Assembly (NCBI GenBank): GCA_023213315.1
Contig: JAKCPI010007792.1
Span: forward strand, 1 to 64,000
Length of the DNA: 64,000 nt
DNA from: Euborellia annulipes
Taxonomy: Eukaryota > Arthropoda > Insecta > Dermaptera > Anisolabididae
Direction: 5' to 3'
Both the position numbers and the translations under genes were made by a program. How positions within the stretch are numbered: position 1 is the stretch's first letter; the number at the start of each line of letters is the position of its first letter. The notes under the pieces were generated by a model. It worked only from the letters and a program-made list of their open reading frames with translations. It did not search any database and was not told the DNA's origin. Shown piece by piece: positions 10,450 to 20,477 of the stretch.

Positions 10450-11110
10450 TTATTCCTTCCTTAAGACATACATAACATGTATGGAAGTTGTCCGTTACAA
10501 TCAATTAATACATATCTCATTAAACATTTTAATTTATACAACCAAGTCTTAAGATTAGACAAACCCTTTAAAGATAATAGGTTTTTGGACAGAATTAGAG
10601 AAACAAAACAGAGGCAGATGGGATTCCTCTCACTTCGGGAAAGTTTATGGGATGGAATACGCAAGTCCCCCCCCCCATTCCGAGAATGATTATAATTAAG
10701 TCGGGGGAACTCGCCGGATCTCATACTCAGGTACATCATCGCCTGGTATATAAGTACACCAGGCAATGTTAGAATTTCCAATCCTCTAAAAATCACCCTG
10801 CATGGGCTTCTTATACCGTAACCACCAAGACTTCTTACTGCCCTTTTCTGCAAGATAAAAACCCTCTCCGAATCGCGGCCCTTTCCCCAGCATAGTATAT
10901 TATAGGCAATCAGAGAGTGGAAGTTGGAAAAATAATAATTTCTTGCCGCCTCGGTGCCGACTATAGGTTAGAGTCTTTGAATAGCAAAACAAGACGATGA
11001 CAACCTTGGTCATAAATAATCTATGTGCGAACACCACCTCAATTTGCAAATAGACAAATCAAATTCTTCCTCAACGAGACCAGCGTCACCGAGACCCCCC
11101 CTACAGCAAA
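10422..11110 (-). mobile_element. Broken non-LTR retrotransposon, 3' end with (ATT)n tail
   Basis: On the minus strand the region encodes the C-terminal part of a Jockey/CR1-like ORF2. In order I read a HIDYL...SSSCFAIQRL block (near 11015), NYYFSNFHSLIAYNILCWGK, VFILQKRAVRSLGG and ILTLPGVLIYQAMMYL. These match the end of many arthropod LINE reverse transcriptases, where a KRAIR block and an ILTLP block follow an xxYGxxxWG block. At least two in-frame stops lie upstream of the QKRAVR block, so the copy is dead. The longest open piece is 10461-10853 (130 residues). A very short 3' UTR leads into an (ATT)n tail of about ten units at 10422-10450. The rest of the element is missing (5' truncation). 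Confidence 0.8.
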
Positions 11111-11214
11111 AGTTAACTACCACTGATTTATTCTAATTCAATATCATTTTATTAGAACCGAACCAGTCGTTCAGGTCTGAGAGTTTCGTCCTACAATCTT
11201 TTTGAATCTGAACT

Positions 11215-11395
11215 GGGTCAATATTAAAGGCTATCCTTAACAATAACTCAGAGATACCTTTTCATCTATTACCCAGTGCAATCATTTTTAGGAAATTGAT
11301 TTTATTGGTATTCACCTTCAAATCCTATGAGTATAAAAAAAAAAAAAATCGGCGACTCTCTAGCCGTAGGATCCCCTTTTAAGACAAACAAATGC
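11215..11395 (+). repeat. Repeat related to family A, right part
   Basis: CAGAGATACCTTTTCATCTA TTACCCAGTG resumes family-A sequence after the LINE fragment and leads into ATCGG...CTAGCCGTAGGATC. The intervening LINE probably split or joined copies. Confidence 0.5.
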
Positions 11396-11999
11396 GAGAT
11401 GATTGTTTAGAATGGAAATACGTATTTGGTGGTTCGTGTCTTCATTTCTTAATTAATCCTTTTATTATCTTTTTGAAAACAAGATTTGTTAAGTATTAGA
11501 TAAATAAAATGAAAGTAAATTTAAATTAAACGAAGACAAATACTAATAAAATAAAAAATGGTGTAAATTTTGTCATTAAGTTGATTTAAAACTAAGGAGA
11601 TTCAAATTATTGGATTAAAAGTAACTTAACTTTTAATCAAATTTAACTGAAATCTTTGATTGTTGAATTTTGTTTTTGTGTTTACCTTCCAAGGCAAGTT
11701 TATAAAGTTAGGTAGAATGAAGGAATTTTCAAGCCAAAAAGGCCAATATAACGAATATCGTATAGATATAAGCATGAATGAATGGGCAAAGGAGAAAAAA
11801 AAAGTGAGCTTTTGAAGCTTCTGACATGCTTGTTGTTCCCTTTCTCTTTTGCTCTATTATGATATTATATTTCATACACGAGTTCTAAGGATTAATTTTA
11901 AAATAGAGAGAGAGAGAGAGAGAGATGGAACAAAATAAAGCCAAAATTTCTTGAGTTCATATTCCAATTTTTCAATGTTAACATTGTGGGTTTATTATT
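11396..11999. other. AT-rich DNA with (AG)n microsatellite
   Basis: (AG)n at about 11905-11925 and a (TTA)n run leading into the next repeat. No gene seen. Confidence 0.55.
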
Positions 12000-12170
12000 A
12001 TTATTATTAGGGAATGAGGACGCTTCAAATACCAAGGCCACCTGCGCCACTTGCTGAAAGAAACCCTTAAATAAAGTACTAATAAGCCTCTTATATCATG
12101 ACTAAACAAAATAAATTTATTACGACCCGCTTAGAGGCACCAGTCCTCGGTGGCTAGGTCCAATAAACAC
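12000..12170. repeat. Dispersed repeat with (TTA)n edge, copy at 33310-33420
   Basis: A TTATTATTATTA run followed by GAGGACGCTTC...AAGGCCACCTGCGCCAC resembles 33313-33368 (GTCGCTTCGACAACAAGGGC, then CATACGCGCCAC). The right end (ACGACCCGCTTAGAGGCACC) also matches 2156-2215. Read on the minus strand the (TAA)n edge would be a 3' tail, as for a LINE or SINE. Confidence 0.5.
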
Positions 12171-12281
12171 AATACAAATTTAAATACAATAACAAATACA
12201 ACAAAACAAAAGGAAAACAAAAATAGAAATGTATGCCCATTAACCATGTTCATGCATTTCCATCGAAAGAAATAAAAAATA

Positions 12282-12530
12282 ATTGGAGGATTCAGAATAC
12301 AAGTGAACCAAGTCCACTTTATTTACTTTTGAGCTACGGAGGTTTAAAGTTAAAGCTTCATAACAAAATTACATGTTAACATTTTTTAAAAGTCAAGCCA
12401 AGCCGATATTTTCAGAACTAGGACTTGGTTCATTATTACACAGAAATTGTACATAGTGCATGTTATAGCGTTGCTAACTCTAAAATGACAAAAAGTGGAC
12501 TTGGTTCACTTGTATTCTGAACCCTCCAAT
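12282..12530. mobile_element. MITE with 38-bp terminal inverted repeats and TA target
   Basis: The left end reads ATTGGAGGATTCAGAATACA then AGTGAACCAAGTCCACTT; the right end is its reverse complement with one change. TA lies directly outside both ends (12280-12281 and 12531-12532), the Tc1/mariner target. The 249-bp element has no coding capacity and its inside is not palindromic. High similarity between the two ends suggests it is fairly young. Confidence 0.8.
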
Positions 12531-12789
12531 TATCAAAAAGCCAAGAGTAAATCGTCGCATTAGCCATCTCGATATTTGCCTTTAGCTGTTAAGAAAAACC
12601 TGGCCAAAACCTTAACAAGGATGGTTTGACCTCTCTACCTGAACTATTCTCTGTGATCAAGAACTAAATAAAAATTTCACACAACTAGCACATTAGGACT
12701 TGACAAAATTTATTATAGATTTAATCATAGGGGACAGTGGACTATAATCCCAAGTATTGACAGACAACCATTCCACAAATCAATTCCAG

Positions 12790-13437
12790 ATTCTACAAAT
12801 GAATGTAAATTCTTCAAGAATCTTGGCTTCTGATTGATCAACCCTACTATAATAATTTGGTTTGCTAAATATACTTGTTATCTCCTCCCAACTTCTAATA
12901 CCTTGAAACGCCTTAAACATTACCCTCTCCCCCTACTTTCTAATAAACTCATAGAAGAAGCGTGGTCTCACTCTCCCCTTTTTTATGGATTTCCTTGTGA
13001 ATCTCTTCCAAATTAAATTAAATTTCCCCAATGCAAAATAGAAGGAAGGCAAGGTGGCATCAGCCGCTATGCTGTTCAGGATTACGGAGTCCGAAGTCTC
13101 ATTCTTCCTTTACCCATGACTCGAGTTCGAATCCAGCTTGCCCCAAATGATTCAAACTTCCTGCCGAAGTCTAACCTCTTCAGGCTAAAAGCAGGATCTT
13201 AGTCCCCCCAGTTGAGTTTCCCTTTATGCTTCTCCTTTTGGTTTTATTTTCTTCTCTGGCTGCATGTGACCACTGGTCATTATAAGTCTTCGAACCTTAT
13301 GCACCCATCCAAAAAAAACTAGCCCAACCTAACTCTAATAATCAAACTTGGACTATTAAATCTATCAAATTTTCCAAAAACAAATCTAGCCGCCATCCTT
13401 TGAACCATTTCTATCTTCCACTCTAACTACAGGCAAT
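12790..13437 (-). pseudogene. Fragment of a second non-LTR retrotransposon, split by a SINE
   Basis: On the minus strand at about 13330-13420 I read KIEMVQRMAARFVFGKFDRF followed by an LIIRVRLG block. This fits the LE-x-VQRRAARFV...LGW block in the C-terminal region of RTE/CR1-type reverse transcriptases. Beyond the SINE the same strand has frames such as RSWEEITSIFSKPNYYSRVD with stops, which may be the C-terminus. No start, no active site and several stops, so it is a dead 5'-truncated fragment. The part left of the SINE is less certain. Confidence 0.5.
13051..13318 (+). mobile_element. tRNA-derived SINE, family 1 (full-length copy)
   Basis: Starts GGCAAGGTGGCATCAGCCGC (A-box-like) and has CTCGAGTTCGAATCCAGC, a clear Pol III B box (GTTCGAATCC), about 80 bp downstream. 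The body contains GATTACGGAGTCCGAAGTCT. The 3' part has TGCATGTGACCACTGG followed by ACCTTATGCACCC and a poly-A run at 13311-13318. The same body appears at 25590-25640 and, inverted, at 27440-27640. The same tail appears alone at 26840-26920 and in the array at 28250-29385. It sits inside the non-LTR fragment at 12790-13437. Confidence 0.75.
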
Positions 13438-14841
13438 TTTAATTCTAAGAACTGTCGGCCAAAAATAAATATTATCCGTTTATTTGTAGATATTTCGATC
13501 CCAGTGATATGGAATCATCTCAGGACAATCAATAGATGGTTTGGAAAATCGTCAACTTCTTCCATCCAATATGACAAAATAGCAGAGTATTCCTGTATAG
13601 GTGAAATGTGGAAGTTAGTTGATAATGACACCCCTAGTGCTCTGAAGATGGCCCTAAACAGGACCAAAACGTCAGCTCTGAGGGGAAATAAAAGAAATTA
13701 TGCTTATCAGCTCTCTCTTTGATTTCTAATTCTACCTACAAATTATACAATCAGATATAAAAAAAAACTTCATTTGCTTTCAATTCAGCATTAAAGATGC
13801 TAGAAATTGAAGACAATTTGTAGTCTCGCCGAACTTAAAGACACATCCTACTTTATTCCCATATTTAGTTTCGTTAGTGAATTCTAGAACTCTGGATATT
13901 TATTTCGAAGTATGTAACGCTTTGTAATTCAATGTCTTTATAATACTCATATTACTCTTAGATATTGTTTAGAAACTAAATATACTTATATGTCTGCTTG
14001 AATGTTGCTGACTTGATCTATATACATTCCAGAAAATAATATGGCAAATATTCCCAATATTATCGAATATCGATCGGCAATTTTATCCACATCTCTTAAG
14101 TCATTAAATGAATTTCAACTCAAATAAACTCTCTTTTATCTAAAATATTTAACTTTTAATTCATTTTTTTTTTTAATTCTGTTTGAAACATATACAAAAC
14201 TAAACTAACTCCAGATCCGCTCTCATATATGGCTTAATCTTTTTTTTCTCCTCTTTTAAATATGAATGAGATTTGAATACATTTGAAAATATTAAACATC
14301 TCTTTCTCTCTTTCCATTAAATCTAAATTGAAAATGAATTTTTTTTTCATATCTATATATTTTTATAATAATAATAATAATAAGAATGTATAGATTATAC
14401 ATAAAAAAAAGAGATAGAGGGTCAAAAAATAAAAATATTTTAATTGCTCGTTTTTAGATGCGGAAGAGAGAAAATAAAAATGCAATAAACTCACAGTCCA
14501 AAAAAAAAAAAAAAAGTTTTGTAATTTAATGAATAAAAAAAAAAAATGTAAATATACACAGAGAATATAAGCGAGTGTTTAGAGTAATAAAAATTATAAG
14601 TATAAAAAAAAAAAAAAATTAATTGAAAGTAGCAACAAAATTAGTTAAATATTTGTTTTTGTTTTTTTATATTTTAAATAAAAAATAAATATTTATTTAA
14701 AAAAAAAAAATAGGTTTCGATTCTATAATAAAATAAAGTTTAAAAAACGTCTATATAGGTCAAATAAGAAGAAAATAAAAATAATATATGATTAAAAAAT
14801 AAAAAAATAAATAAATTTTTTGACTTTTTATTTTGAGTTTT
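13438..14841. other. AT-rich DNA, no gene seen
   Basis: Apart from the hairpin motif at 13642-13675 there are only A/T runs and (AAT)n. A 72-codon plus-strand frame across 13504-13722 has no recognisable domain. Confidence 0.5.
13642..13675 (+). repeat. CTGAAGATG...CGTC hairpin motif
   Basis: CTGAAGATGGCCC, loop TAAACA, GGACCAAAACGTCAG. The GGCCC/GGACC arms pair with one mismatch. It matches the motif at 21013, 23038, 23458, 40014 and 47869, although GAAAC is AAAAC here. See the finding on this family. Confidence 0.6.
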
Positions 14842-15771
14842 AAAATCAGACTAGTAAAAAAATATTTAATGGTGTTTATTTTTAATAATAATAATGATTT
14901 CATTCAAATCATAAGTGAAAAAAAAAGTGAAGCAGATATATCATAAATTAGCATCGACGAGGCAAACGCTTGTTTAATAAAAAAAAAAAAATTTAATGAA
15001 AGCAGATATATTAGAGACTCAATTATCCCTTTTCGCATTTTTTTTTTTTTACCTTCTTAAATTCTGGTCAATAAATAAAAACTGGTGTTGTCACAATTTT
15101 TATTTTTTAAGTAGGGCTTTTTTACGATTGGTTAAAATAGTCTGGGTTATATATACGAAGTCGTTCGTATCACTTTGATTATTATATTGAAATTTTTATT
15201 TTTAATTTTGCACAAAACCAAAAAAAATAGGGCCCATTACTAGTGCGTAATTTTTTTCATTACATCTCGGTTGAATATACATACATAGATTCACACAGAT
15301 AAAATCAGACTAGTAAAAAAAAATATTTAATGGTGTTTATTTTTAATAATAATAATGATTTCATTCAAATCATAAGTGAAAAAAAAGCGAAGCAGATATA
15401 TCATAAACTAGCATCGACTAGGCAAACGCTTGTTTAAAAAAAAATTTTTTTTAATGAAAGCAGATATATTAGAGACTCAATTATCCCTTTTCGCATTTTT
15501 TTTACCTTCTTACATTCTGGTCCATTTCAACTCCACTGGTCAATAAATAAAAACTGGTGTTGTCACAATTTTTATTTTTTAAGTAGGGCTTTTTTTACGA
15601 TTGGTCAAAATAATCTGGATTATATATACGAAGTCGTTTGTATCACTTTGATTATTATATTGAAATTTTTATTTTTAATTTTGAACAAAACAAAAAAAAT
15701 AGGGCCCATTACTAGTGCGTAATTTTTTTCATTACATCTCGGTTGAATATACATACATAGATACACACAGA
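14842..15771 (+). repeat. Tandem duplication, 459-bp unit
   Basis: Copies start at 14842 and 15301, both with AAAATCAGACTAGTAAAAAA, and share AGCAGATATATCATAAA, GGCAAACGCTTGTTTA, CAATTATCCCTTTTCGCATT, AAACTGGTGTTGTCACAATT, TATATACGAAGTCGTT and ATTACATCTCGGTTGAATAT. Copy 2 has a small insertion (CATTTCAACTCCACTGGT). The copies are highly similar, mostly differing in A/T run lengths, so the duplication is fairly recent. No gene is seen in the unit. Confidence 0.9.
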
Positions 15772-16372
15772 CATCAATGGGTTTGTCATTTAATGGAGGC
15801 GTCAAACATTGATTTGCTGTTGTTGTTGTTGTTATGTTTTGGATGGTTGGTTATCCCCTCTCTCTCTCTCTCTCTTTCATATATTGCATTTGTGTTTTGT
15901 TGTATATGGGGGTTTTGCATACTGTCATTCTCGTTACCATCATCACCATCGAGTTCTATTAAAAAAAAAAAAAAAACGGAGTATAGAAACGCTCTCTCAG
16001 TCAGACAACATGCCAACAAAAAACCAAAATGACATTCAATGGATGTTAAATCCCAATTTACACAATTACATAATTATTACAAACCAATTTTTAAATGATT
16101 TTCTTGTTACTATTATTTCAATGAAAATGGAATCTTTTTTTTTGTTGGTTTTATTAATTTCTCCAAGTGATTTTCTCTTTATTCCAGGCTGTAAATTAGT
16201 CTAGTGACTGTTGTGGATGCTAGTGGATGTGACTGACGTGCCTCCTCGGCGTTGTTTTTTTTTAACGTTGTTCATAAGTTTCGCAAAAGGTTTAAGGCAA
16301 AAATAAAATAGATAATATTTAAATTAATAAATTCTTCTTCGCGCTAAGGCTGAAATCAGATTCCAAATTTCT
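15772..16372. other. Low-complexity DNA before the BEL/Pao element
   Basis: (TTG)n near 15818, (CT)n at about 15857-15877 and a poly-A run at 15961-15976. Frames of 105-131 residues here run through these microsatellites and are not genes. Confidence 0.55.
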
Positions 16373-16377
16373 GCTAT
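16373..16377. other. Candidate target-site duplication (left)
   Basis: GCTAT directly precedes the TGTGGAGAGC terminus and is repeated at 20473-20477. Confidence 0.5.
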
Positions 16378-16496
16378 TGTGGAGAGCAAATTTCAATAAG
16401 TGAAATGTATTTCCAGTAAGGTGAAGAAATCAAAGTTCAAAGTTTAAATAAAAAATTAAAAGTTTAATATAAATTAAAAAATAATTAAATCTTTGT
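16378..16496 (-). repeat. Truncated 3' LTR of the BEL/Pao element
   Basis: Identical over 119 bp to 19464-19582. The gag-pol reading frame runs straight into it and stops at 16474, so the last residues of the ORF are LTR-encoded. Perfect identity suggests little time since insertion. Confidence 0.85.
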
Positions 16497-19362
16497 AAAT
16501 ATCCGACGCTTCAGAATGAGTCGAAAACCCTAAATTTTTCAAATTTGTTAAAATAAATTTACTATTAGATGACCATTTATCAAAGGTAAAACCACCCTCT
16601 AATAGGATATGAGCGATATTTTGAATCAAGTTTATGAGTTCCTTTTCAGAATTGGCTCCAGTCAGCAAATCATCAACAAAAAAATGTTCTTTGATTGCTG
16701 TGGAGGCATCAGGATACTCTGATTCATTTTGATCAGCTAAATAATGTAAAGTTTTAATGGCTTGAAAAGGGGCACATTTTAAGCCAAATGTGACAGTTTT
16801 CAACCGAAAATGTTTAAAAGATTCATTTGTATTTTCACGCCATAATATTCTCAAAAAATCGCGATGATGTTCAGCTACTTCTATTTGGCGATACATTTGT
16901 TTTAAATCAGCTGTTATAACAAATTTGAAAAGTCTAAATCGAGTGAGTAAATGCCTAGCATCCTGTTGGAGTGCTGGACCTGGCAAAAGAATATCATTTA
17001 AAGAAATCCCATTTGACGAAGGACTACTAGCGTCAAATACGACACGGAGTTTCGTAGTTAAACTCGAAGTTTTTATTACGGGATGATGGGGAAGATAAAA
17101 ATGTGGAATATTTAAATCTATATTGTCTAATATTTCAAGATGATTCAATTTTATGTATTCCTGAATTACTTTCGAATAGTTGGCTTTCAATTCAGTATCT
17201 TTAGAAAACCGTTTTTCTAAGCAATGAAAACGTTTAATAGCCCCATTCAATGATTCTCCGAGAGCTGGTGGGTTGTTTTTAAAAATCAAATCTACTGATA
17301 TTTTGCCAAAGTCGTTTACCTGAAGCGAATTTAAAAATATTTTATTACTAAGTTTATCTTCTTCTGAAAGATATCTCTTATTTGTGGGAATATCTTCCAT
17401 CTCCCATATCTTGGAGATACATTTGTTAGAAGATTCTACTGTTAAAAAAGTATTATAATTATTAGAAAAATTGGATTGGTATTCTCCAGTGAGAACCCAT
17501 CCCAATGGAGTTTCTATGGCCGAAGGGTGAGCTTCAGGACCAAGAATCCTCCTATCTCCAAATAGAAGTTGGGGTATCAAGGGACCGCCTAGTATGAGGT
17601 CAATAGAATTTGAAATATTAAATTGAGGATCGGCTAGATCTAAATTTTTTATATAATTTAATTTAGTAAGCTGAAAAGAATTGCTTGGCAAATCAGGGGT
17701 GACTTTGTCCAAGACAATAGCTTTCGTTGAGTAAAAAGTCTCAATATTGTAAAGGGAACAAAATGAGATTTGTATATTTGATCTTGATGTTGATACGAGA
17801 GTGTCGGATAAGCCCGATATCTCTATATTCTCCTGTGTGGAGGGTAAATTTAATTTAGAGGCTAAATTTTTTGAAATACAAGTGCATTGACTTGCGCTAT
17901 CTAGCAATGCCCTCGCCAAAACCAAGTCCCCAGAATGACTTTTAATAAAAATTTGCGCTGTGGCAATTAAAAAATTTGTTTCAATCGAATCTAAAGTGAT
18001 ATCGTTGAAATGAGAGAGACAAGACATCTGCTTTGTTTCTTTCGAGGAAGTATTAGTGGGACTCGAGGTTGATGAGTGATTGGAAGAATTTTTAGAAGAA
18101 TTACTAGAGGACAGCGTAGGGGTCTTAGTAATAGGAGTAGAAGAAATAGAAGTATTTGTTGAAGTTGCTGAAGAAGGTACCTTCCTGGGTGTTTCGTGAT
18201 GAAGTATAGTATGGTGCTTTCCATTGCAGACCTTGCACCTTCCCATCGAAATGCATTGAGGTAGAAAGTGGTCCTTGGAAAGACAATTTATGCATAACTT
18301 GATGCGTTTCACCGACTCCAATCTGTTGGAAGCATTAAGTTTTAGAAAATCGTAACATTTATACAGAGGATGAAAAGATTTCTTACAAAATAAACATTTA
18401 CAATTATTTTGTGAGTTGGTTGTAGTAAGTAATGAGGTAGTTTTAGAAGTTTTAGGAGGTTCATTGCTGCCAGTAGGCAATGAATCTGCTATCTTCTCTA
18501 TAAAATTTAAAAATTCATTTAATGGTGGAATATCATTATGATTTAAAGATAAATTCCATTTTTCTAAAGATTCACAATCAATTTTATCTAAAAGAATTTT
18601 TAACAAAATTGAATCCCAAGCCTTTACATTTTGATTTAAAATTGTTAAATTTTGAAGTGCCGTTCGAGTTTGAGTAACCAAAGCTTTTAATTGAGGAGCA
18701 TTCTTCTTTTTTATTATGTTGATAGTCATAATTTTATTGATAAAAAAGAAGACTAACTCTCGCGTCTTACGATATCTATTATTGAAAGAATCCAATAAAG
18801 GTTGATAATTTTCTTCGGTTATCGCAAAAGATTTGGCAAACTCTAATGGCTCTCCCTTCAAGGTAGATAAGAAATATTGTAACTTTTGTACTTGGGTAAT
18901 ATCGTTTCTGATATTAATATTCGAATTGAATGTTTCCCAGAATGACAAAAATTCCCCTAAATCACCTGAAAATGTTTTCAAATTGAGAGGGGGCAATTTT
19001 GTTGTACGAGTAGTACCTTGAAGAGATAAAGAGGCATTGGGGTCAAAAGAATCTCGTGAAGGAGTAGTTACTTTATAAGTATTTAAATGTTTGTGACAAA
19101 AATAAATGATCGGGTCGAGTCGTTTTCGCTCGGCCATTAATTGTGTTAGGTATTCTACTCTTTGAGATTCTTCTATTTTCAATTTAGATAATCTATTACG
19201 TAATTCTATTATCTCATGTGTGACTTCTTGTGTAGACTCCAATTTCATGTTTAATGAAATTGTGTCCGGGATTGTAGTAAGCGCACACATTTCTTTGTAT
19301 TCTTTTAGACACATTTCAATCTGAACTTTGAGTACAGCGATACGATTTTTGAATTCTTCCAT
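16474..19362 (-). CDS. BEL/Pao gag-protease-partial reverse transcriptase
   Basis: One open frame of 962 codons starting MEEFKNRIAV, about 100 bp inside the 5' LTR. An N-terminal charged region (about 1-90) precedes a gag-like DUF1759 segment around residue 127 (LKTFSGDLGEFLSFW). A Cys/His-rich zinc-knuckle region (about 318-390) includes CKCLFCKK, CINCLSKDHFLPQC and CKVCNGKHH. A Ser/Thr-rich linker leads to the aspartic peptidase domain with LLDSASQCTCIS (about 487). The linker ILGPEAHPSAIETPLGWVLTG is typical of BEL/Pao. The reverse transcriptase follows, with LRVVFDASS (about 775), TADLKQMYRQI (motif A, about 815), FGLKCAPFQA (motif B) and FFVDDLLTGA (motif C, about 895). The frame ends about 65 residues later, so RNase H and integrase are absent. 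No internal stop or frameshift is seen. It cannot integrate itself but could still make gag and protease. Confidence 0.92.
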   Translation of the reverse strand: MEEFKNRIAVLKVQIEMCLKEYKEMCALTTIPDTISLNMKLESTQEVTHEIIELRNRLSKLKIEESQRVEYLTQLMAERKRLDPIIYFCHKHLNTYKVTTPSRDSFDPNASLSLQGTTRTTKLPPLNLKTFSGDLGEFLSFWETFNSNINIRNDITQVQKLQYFLSTLKGEPLEFAKSFAITEENYQPLLDSFNNRYRKTRELVFFFINKIMTINIIKKKNAPQLKALVTQTRTALQNLTILNQNVKAWDSILLKILLDKIDCESLEKWNLSLNHNDIPPLNEFLNFIEKIADSLPTGSNEPPKTSKTTSLLTTTNSQNNCKCLFCKKSFHPLYKCYDFLKLNASNRLESVKRIKLCINCLSKDHFLPQCISMGRCKVCNGKHHTILHHETPRKVPSSATSTNTSISSTPITKTPTLSSSNSSKNSSNHSSTSSPTNTSSKETKQMSCLSHFNDITLDSIETNFLIATAQIFIKSHSGDLVLARALLDSASQCTCISKNLASKLNLPSTQENIEISGLSDTLVSTSRSNIQISFCSLYNIETFYSTKAIVLDKVTPDLPSNSFQLTKLNYIKNLDLADPQFNISNSIDLILGGPLIPQLLFGDRRILGPEAHPSAIETPLGWVLTGEYQSNFSNNYNTFLTVESSNKCISKIWEMEDIPTNKRYLSEEDKLSNKIFLNSLQVNDFGKISVDLIFKNNPPALGESLNGAIKRFHCLEKRFSKDTELKANYSKVIQEYIKLNHLEILDNIDLNIPHFYLPHHPVIKTSSLTTKLRVVFDASSPSSNGISLNDILLPGPALQQDARHLLTRFRLFKFVITADLKQMYRQIEVAEHHRDFLRILWRENTNESFKHFRLKTVTFGLKCAPFQAIKTLHYLADQNESEYPDASTAIKEHFFVDDLLTGANSEKELINLIQNIAHILLEGGFTFDKWSSNSKFILTNLKNLGFSTHSEASDIYKDLIIF

Positions 19363-19437
19363 GATGGAAAATTTCTATAAGTCCTTGAACTTTGATTTAA
19401 AAAAATAGAGGTTCCAGGGATCACGTATCTAGAGATC

Positions 19438-19455
19438 CTGGGCTACGAAGGACCA
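19438..19455 (-). other. Candidate tRNA primer-binding site
   Basis: Eight bases inside the 5' LTR edge, the minus strand reads TGGTCCTTCGTAGCCCAG, starting with the TGG expected opposite a tRNA CCA end. I could not assign a particular tRNA. Confidence 0.4.
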
Positions 19456-19463
19456 TAAGAAGA

Positions 19464-20472
19464 TGTGGAGAGCAAATTTCAATAAGTGAAATGTATTTCC
19501 AGTAAGGTGAAGAAATCAAAGTTCAAAGTTTAAATAAAAAATTAAAAGTTTAATATAAATTAAAAAATAATTAAATCTTTGTCTTGCTGTACAGGTGATC
19601 GGTATTTTATGATTTAATTATATAATAAAATGTACTCAAATTACAAATTCTCAAATTGATTATATATTTATATTTTCAATATCTTGAAAATATAGATATA
19701 TATAATATATAATTTTAATTAAGATATTAATAATTAATATTGAAGTGATTGAATGTGATTAAAAGGTATAAAGAGTATATCATTTATATAAATATTTAAA
19801 GTGTTGAATAAAATATTTAAATGATACTTAAGTTTGTAATAGTTTCCAGAAGATGAATGTCCAAAATATTAGATGTTAGAGATGTTACGTTTTTCTATAT
19901 ATATTAATGCAGTTGAAGAGACAATGGCGTTGTGTTGTTTCCAAGAAATGACTAGATTGGTTGATGATAAAATTGTTCCTTACTGATATTAAATAAATTT
20001 GTAAGAATTATTTAATATTAGAAGATCAGATTGCTGATATGCAGATTCAATTAATTTGAATGTAATTGCAAAGAGTAAAATTGCAAATCGTATCAAATAT
20101 AATTGATAAGAAAAATATAATTCTAGTAAGATAAAAACAAAAACCTGAAAATACAAGCGCATTAGAAAGCACAAACACATTTTTTATGTTATTTATACTC
20201 ATCTACTCACCCAGGTAGGTATTCAGCAAATATATATGTATAGAAAGTAAAAATTGTGTGAAAGGTAGTAAGTAAAATTTTCTCGGAGAGAGAGAGATCC
20301 CTTTGCACACGGAGTGAAATTTTAGTAATGGTGGTTTGAATTGAAAGAAAGCAGTGTAAAGTGACTAGGTGGCTACTTGATTGACGTCACCGCGATGGTC
20401 ATCCTGAGTAATTATTTTTTGGGCTACTAGATAGCACGCAACTCGATTTTATTCAAATCAGTGGCGGCTACA
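19464..20472 (-). repeat. 5' LTR of the BEL/Pao element
   Basis: The part 19464-19582 is duplicated exactly at the other end of the element. The extension to 20472 is inferred from the CTACA end, which gives TGTAG in element orientation, and from the adjacent GCTAT. It should contain promoter and polyadenylation signals but I do not mark them. It has no gene; a 63-codon minus-strand frame near its middle is incidental. Confidence 0.6.
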
Positions 20473-20477
20473 GCTAT
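20473..20477. other. Candidate target-site duplication (right)
   Basis: GCTAT directly follows the proposed LTR end and matches 16373-16377. Confidence 0.5.

Larger units (their letters stand above)
16378..20472 (-). mobile_element. BEL/Pao LTR retrotransposon, internally deleted
   Basis: The element lies on the minus strand. A 119-bp segment at its left end (16378-16496) is repeated base for base at 19464-19582, just upstream of the coding region. The sequence GCTAT lies immediately outside both proposed ends (16373-16377 and 20473-20477). A 5-bp target duplication is usual for BEL/Pao, and the ends read TGT...ACA in element orientation. On this reading the 5' LTR is about 1.0 kb (19464-20472), the 3' LTR keeps only its last 119 bp, and a deletion has removed RNase H, integrase and the first part of the 3' LTR. 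The total length of 4.1 kb is short for the superfamily. The GCTAT match alone could be chance. Confidence 0.75.

Noticed and set aside
16378..16496. A complete 119-bp LTR pair
   Set aside because: Taking the LTR as only 119 bp gives no target duplication at 19583; extending the 5' LTR to 20472 gives GCTAT on both sides and TGT...ACA ends, so I prefer a truncated 3' LTR.
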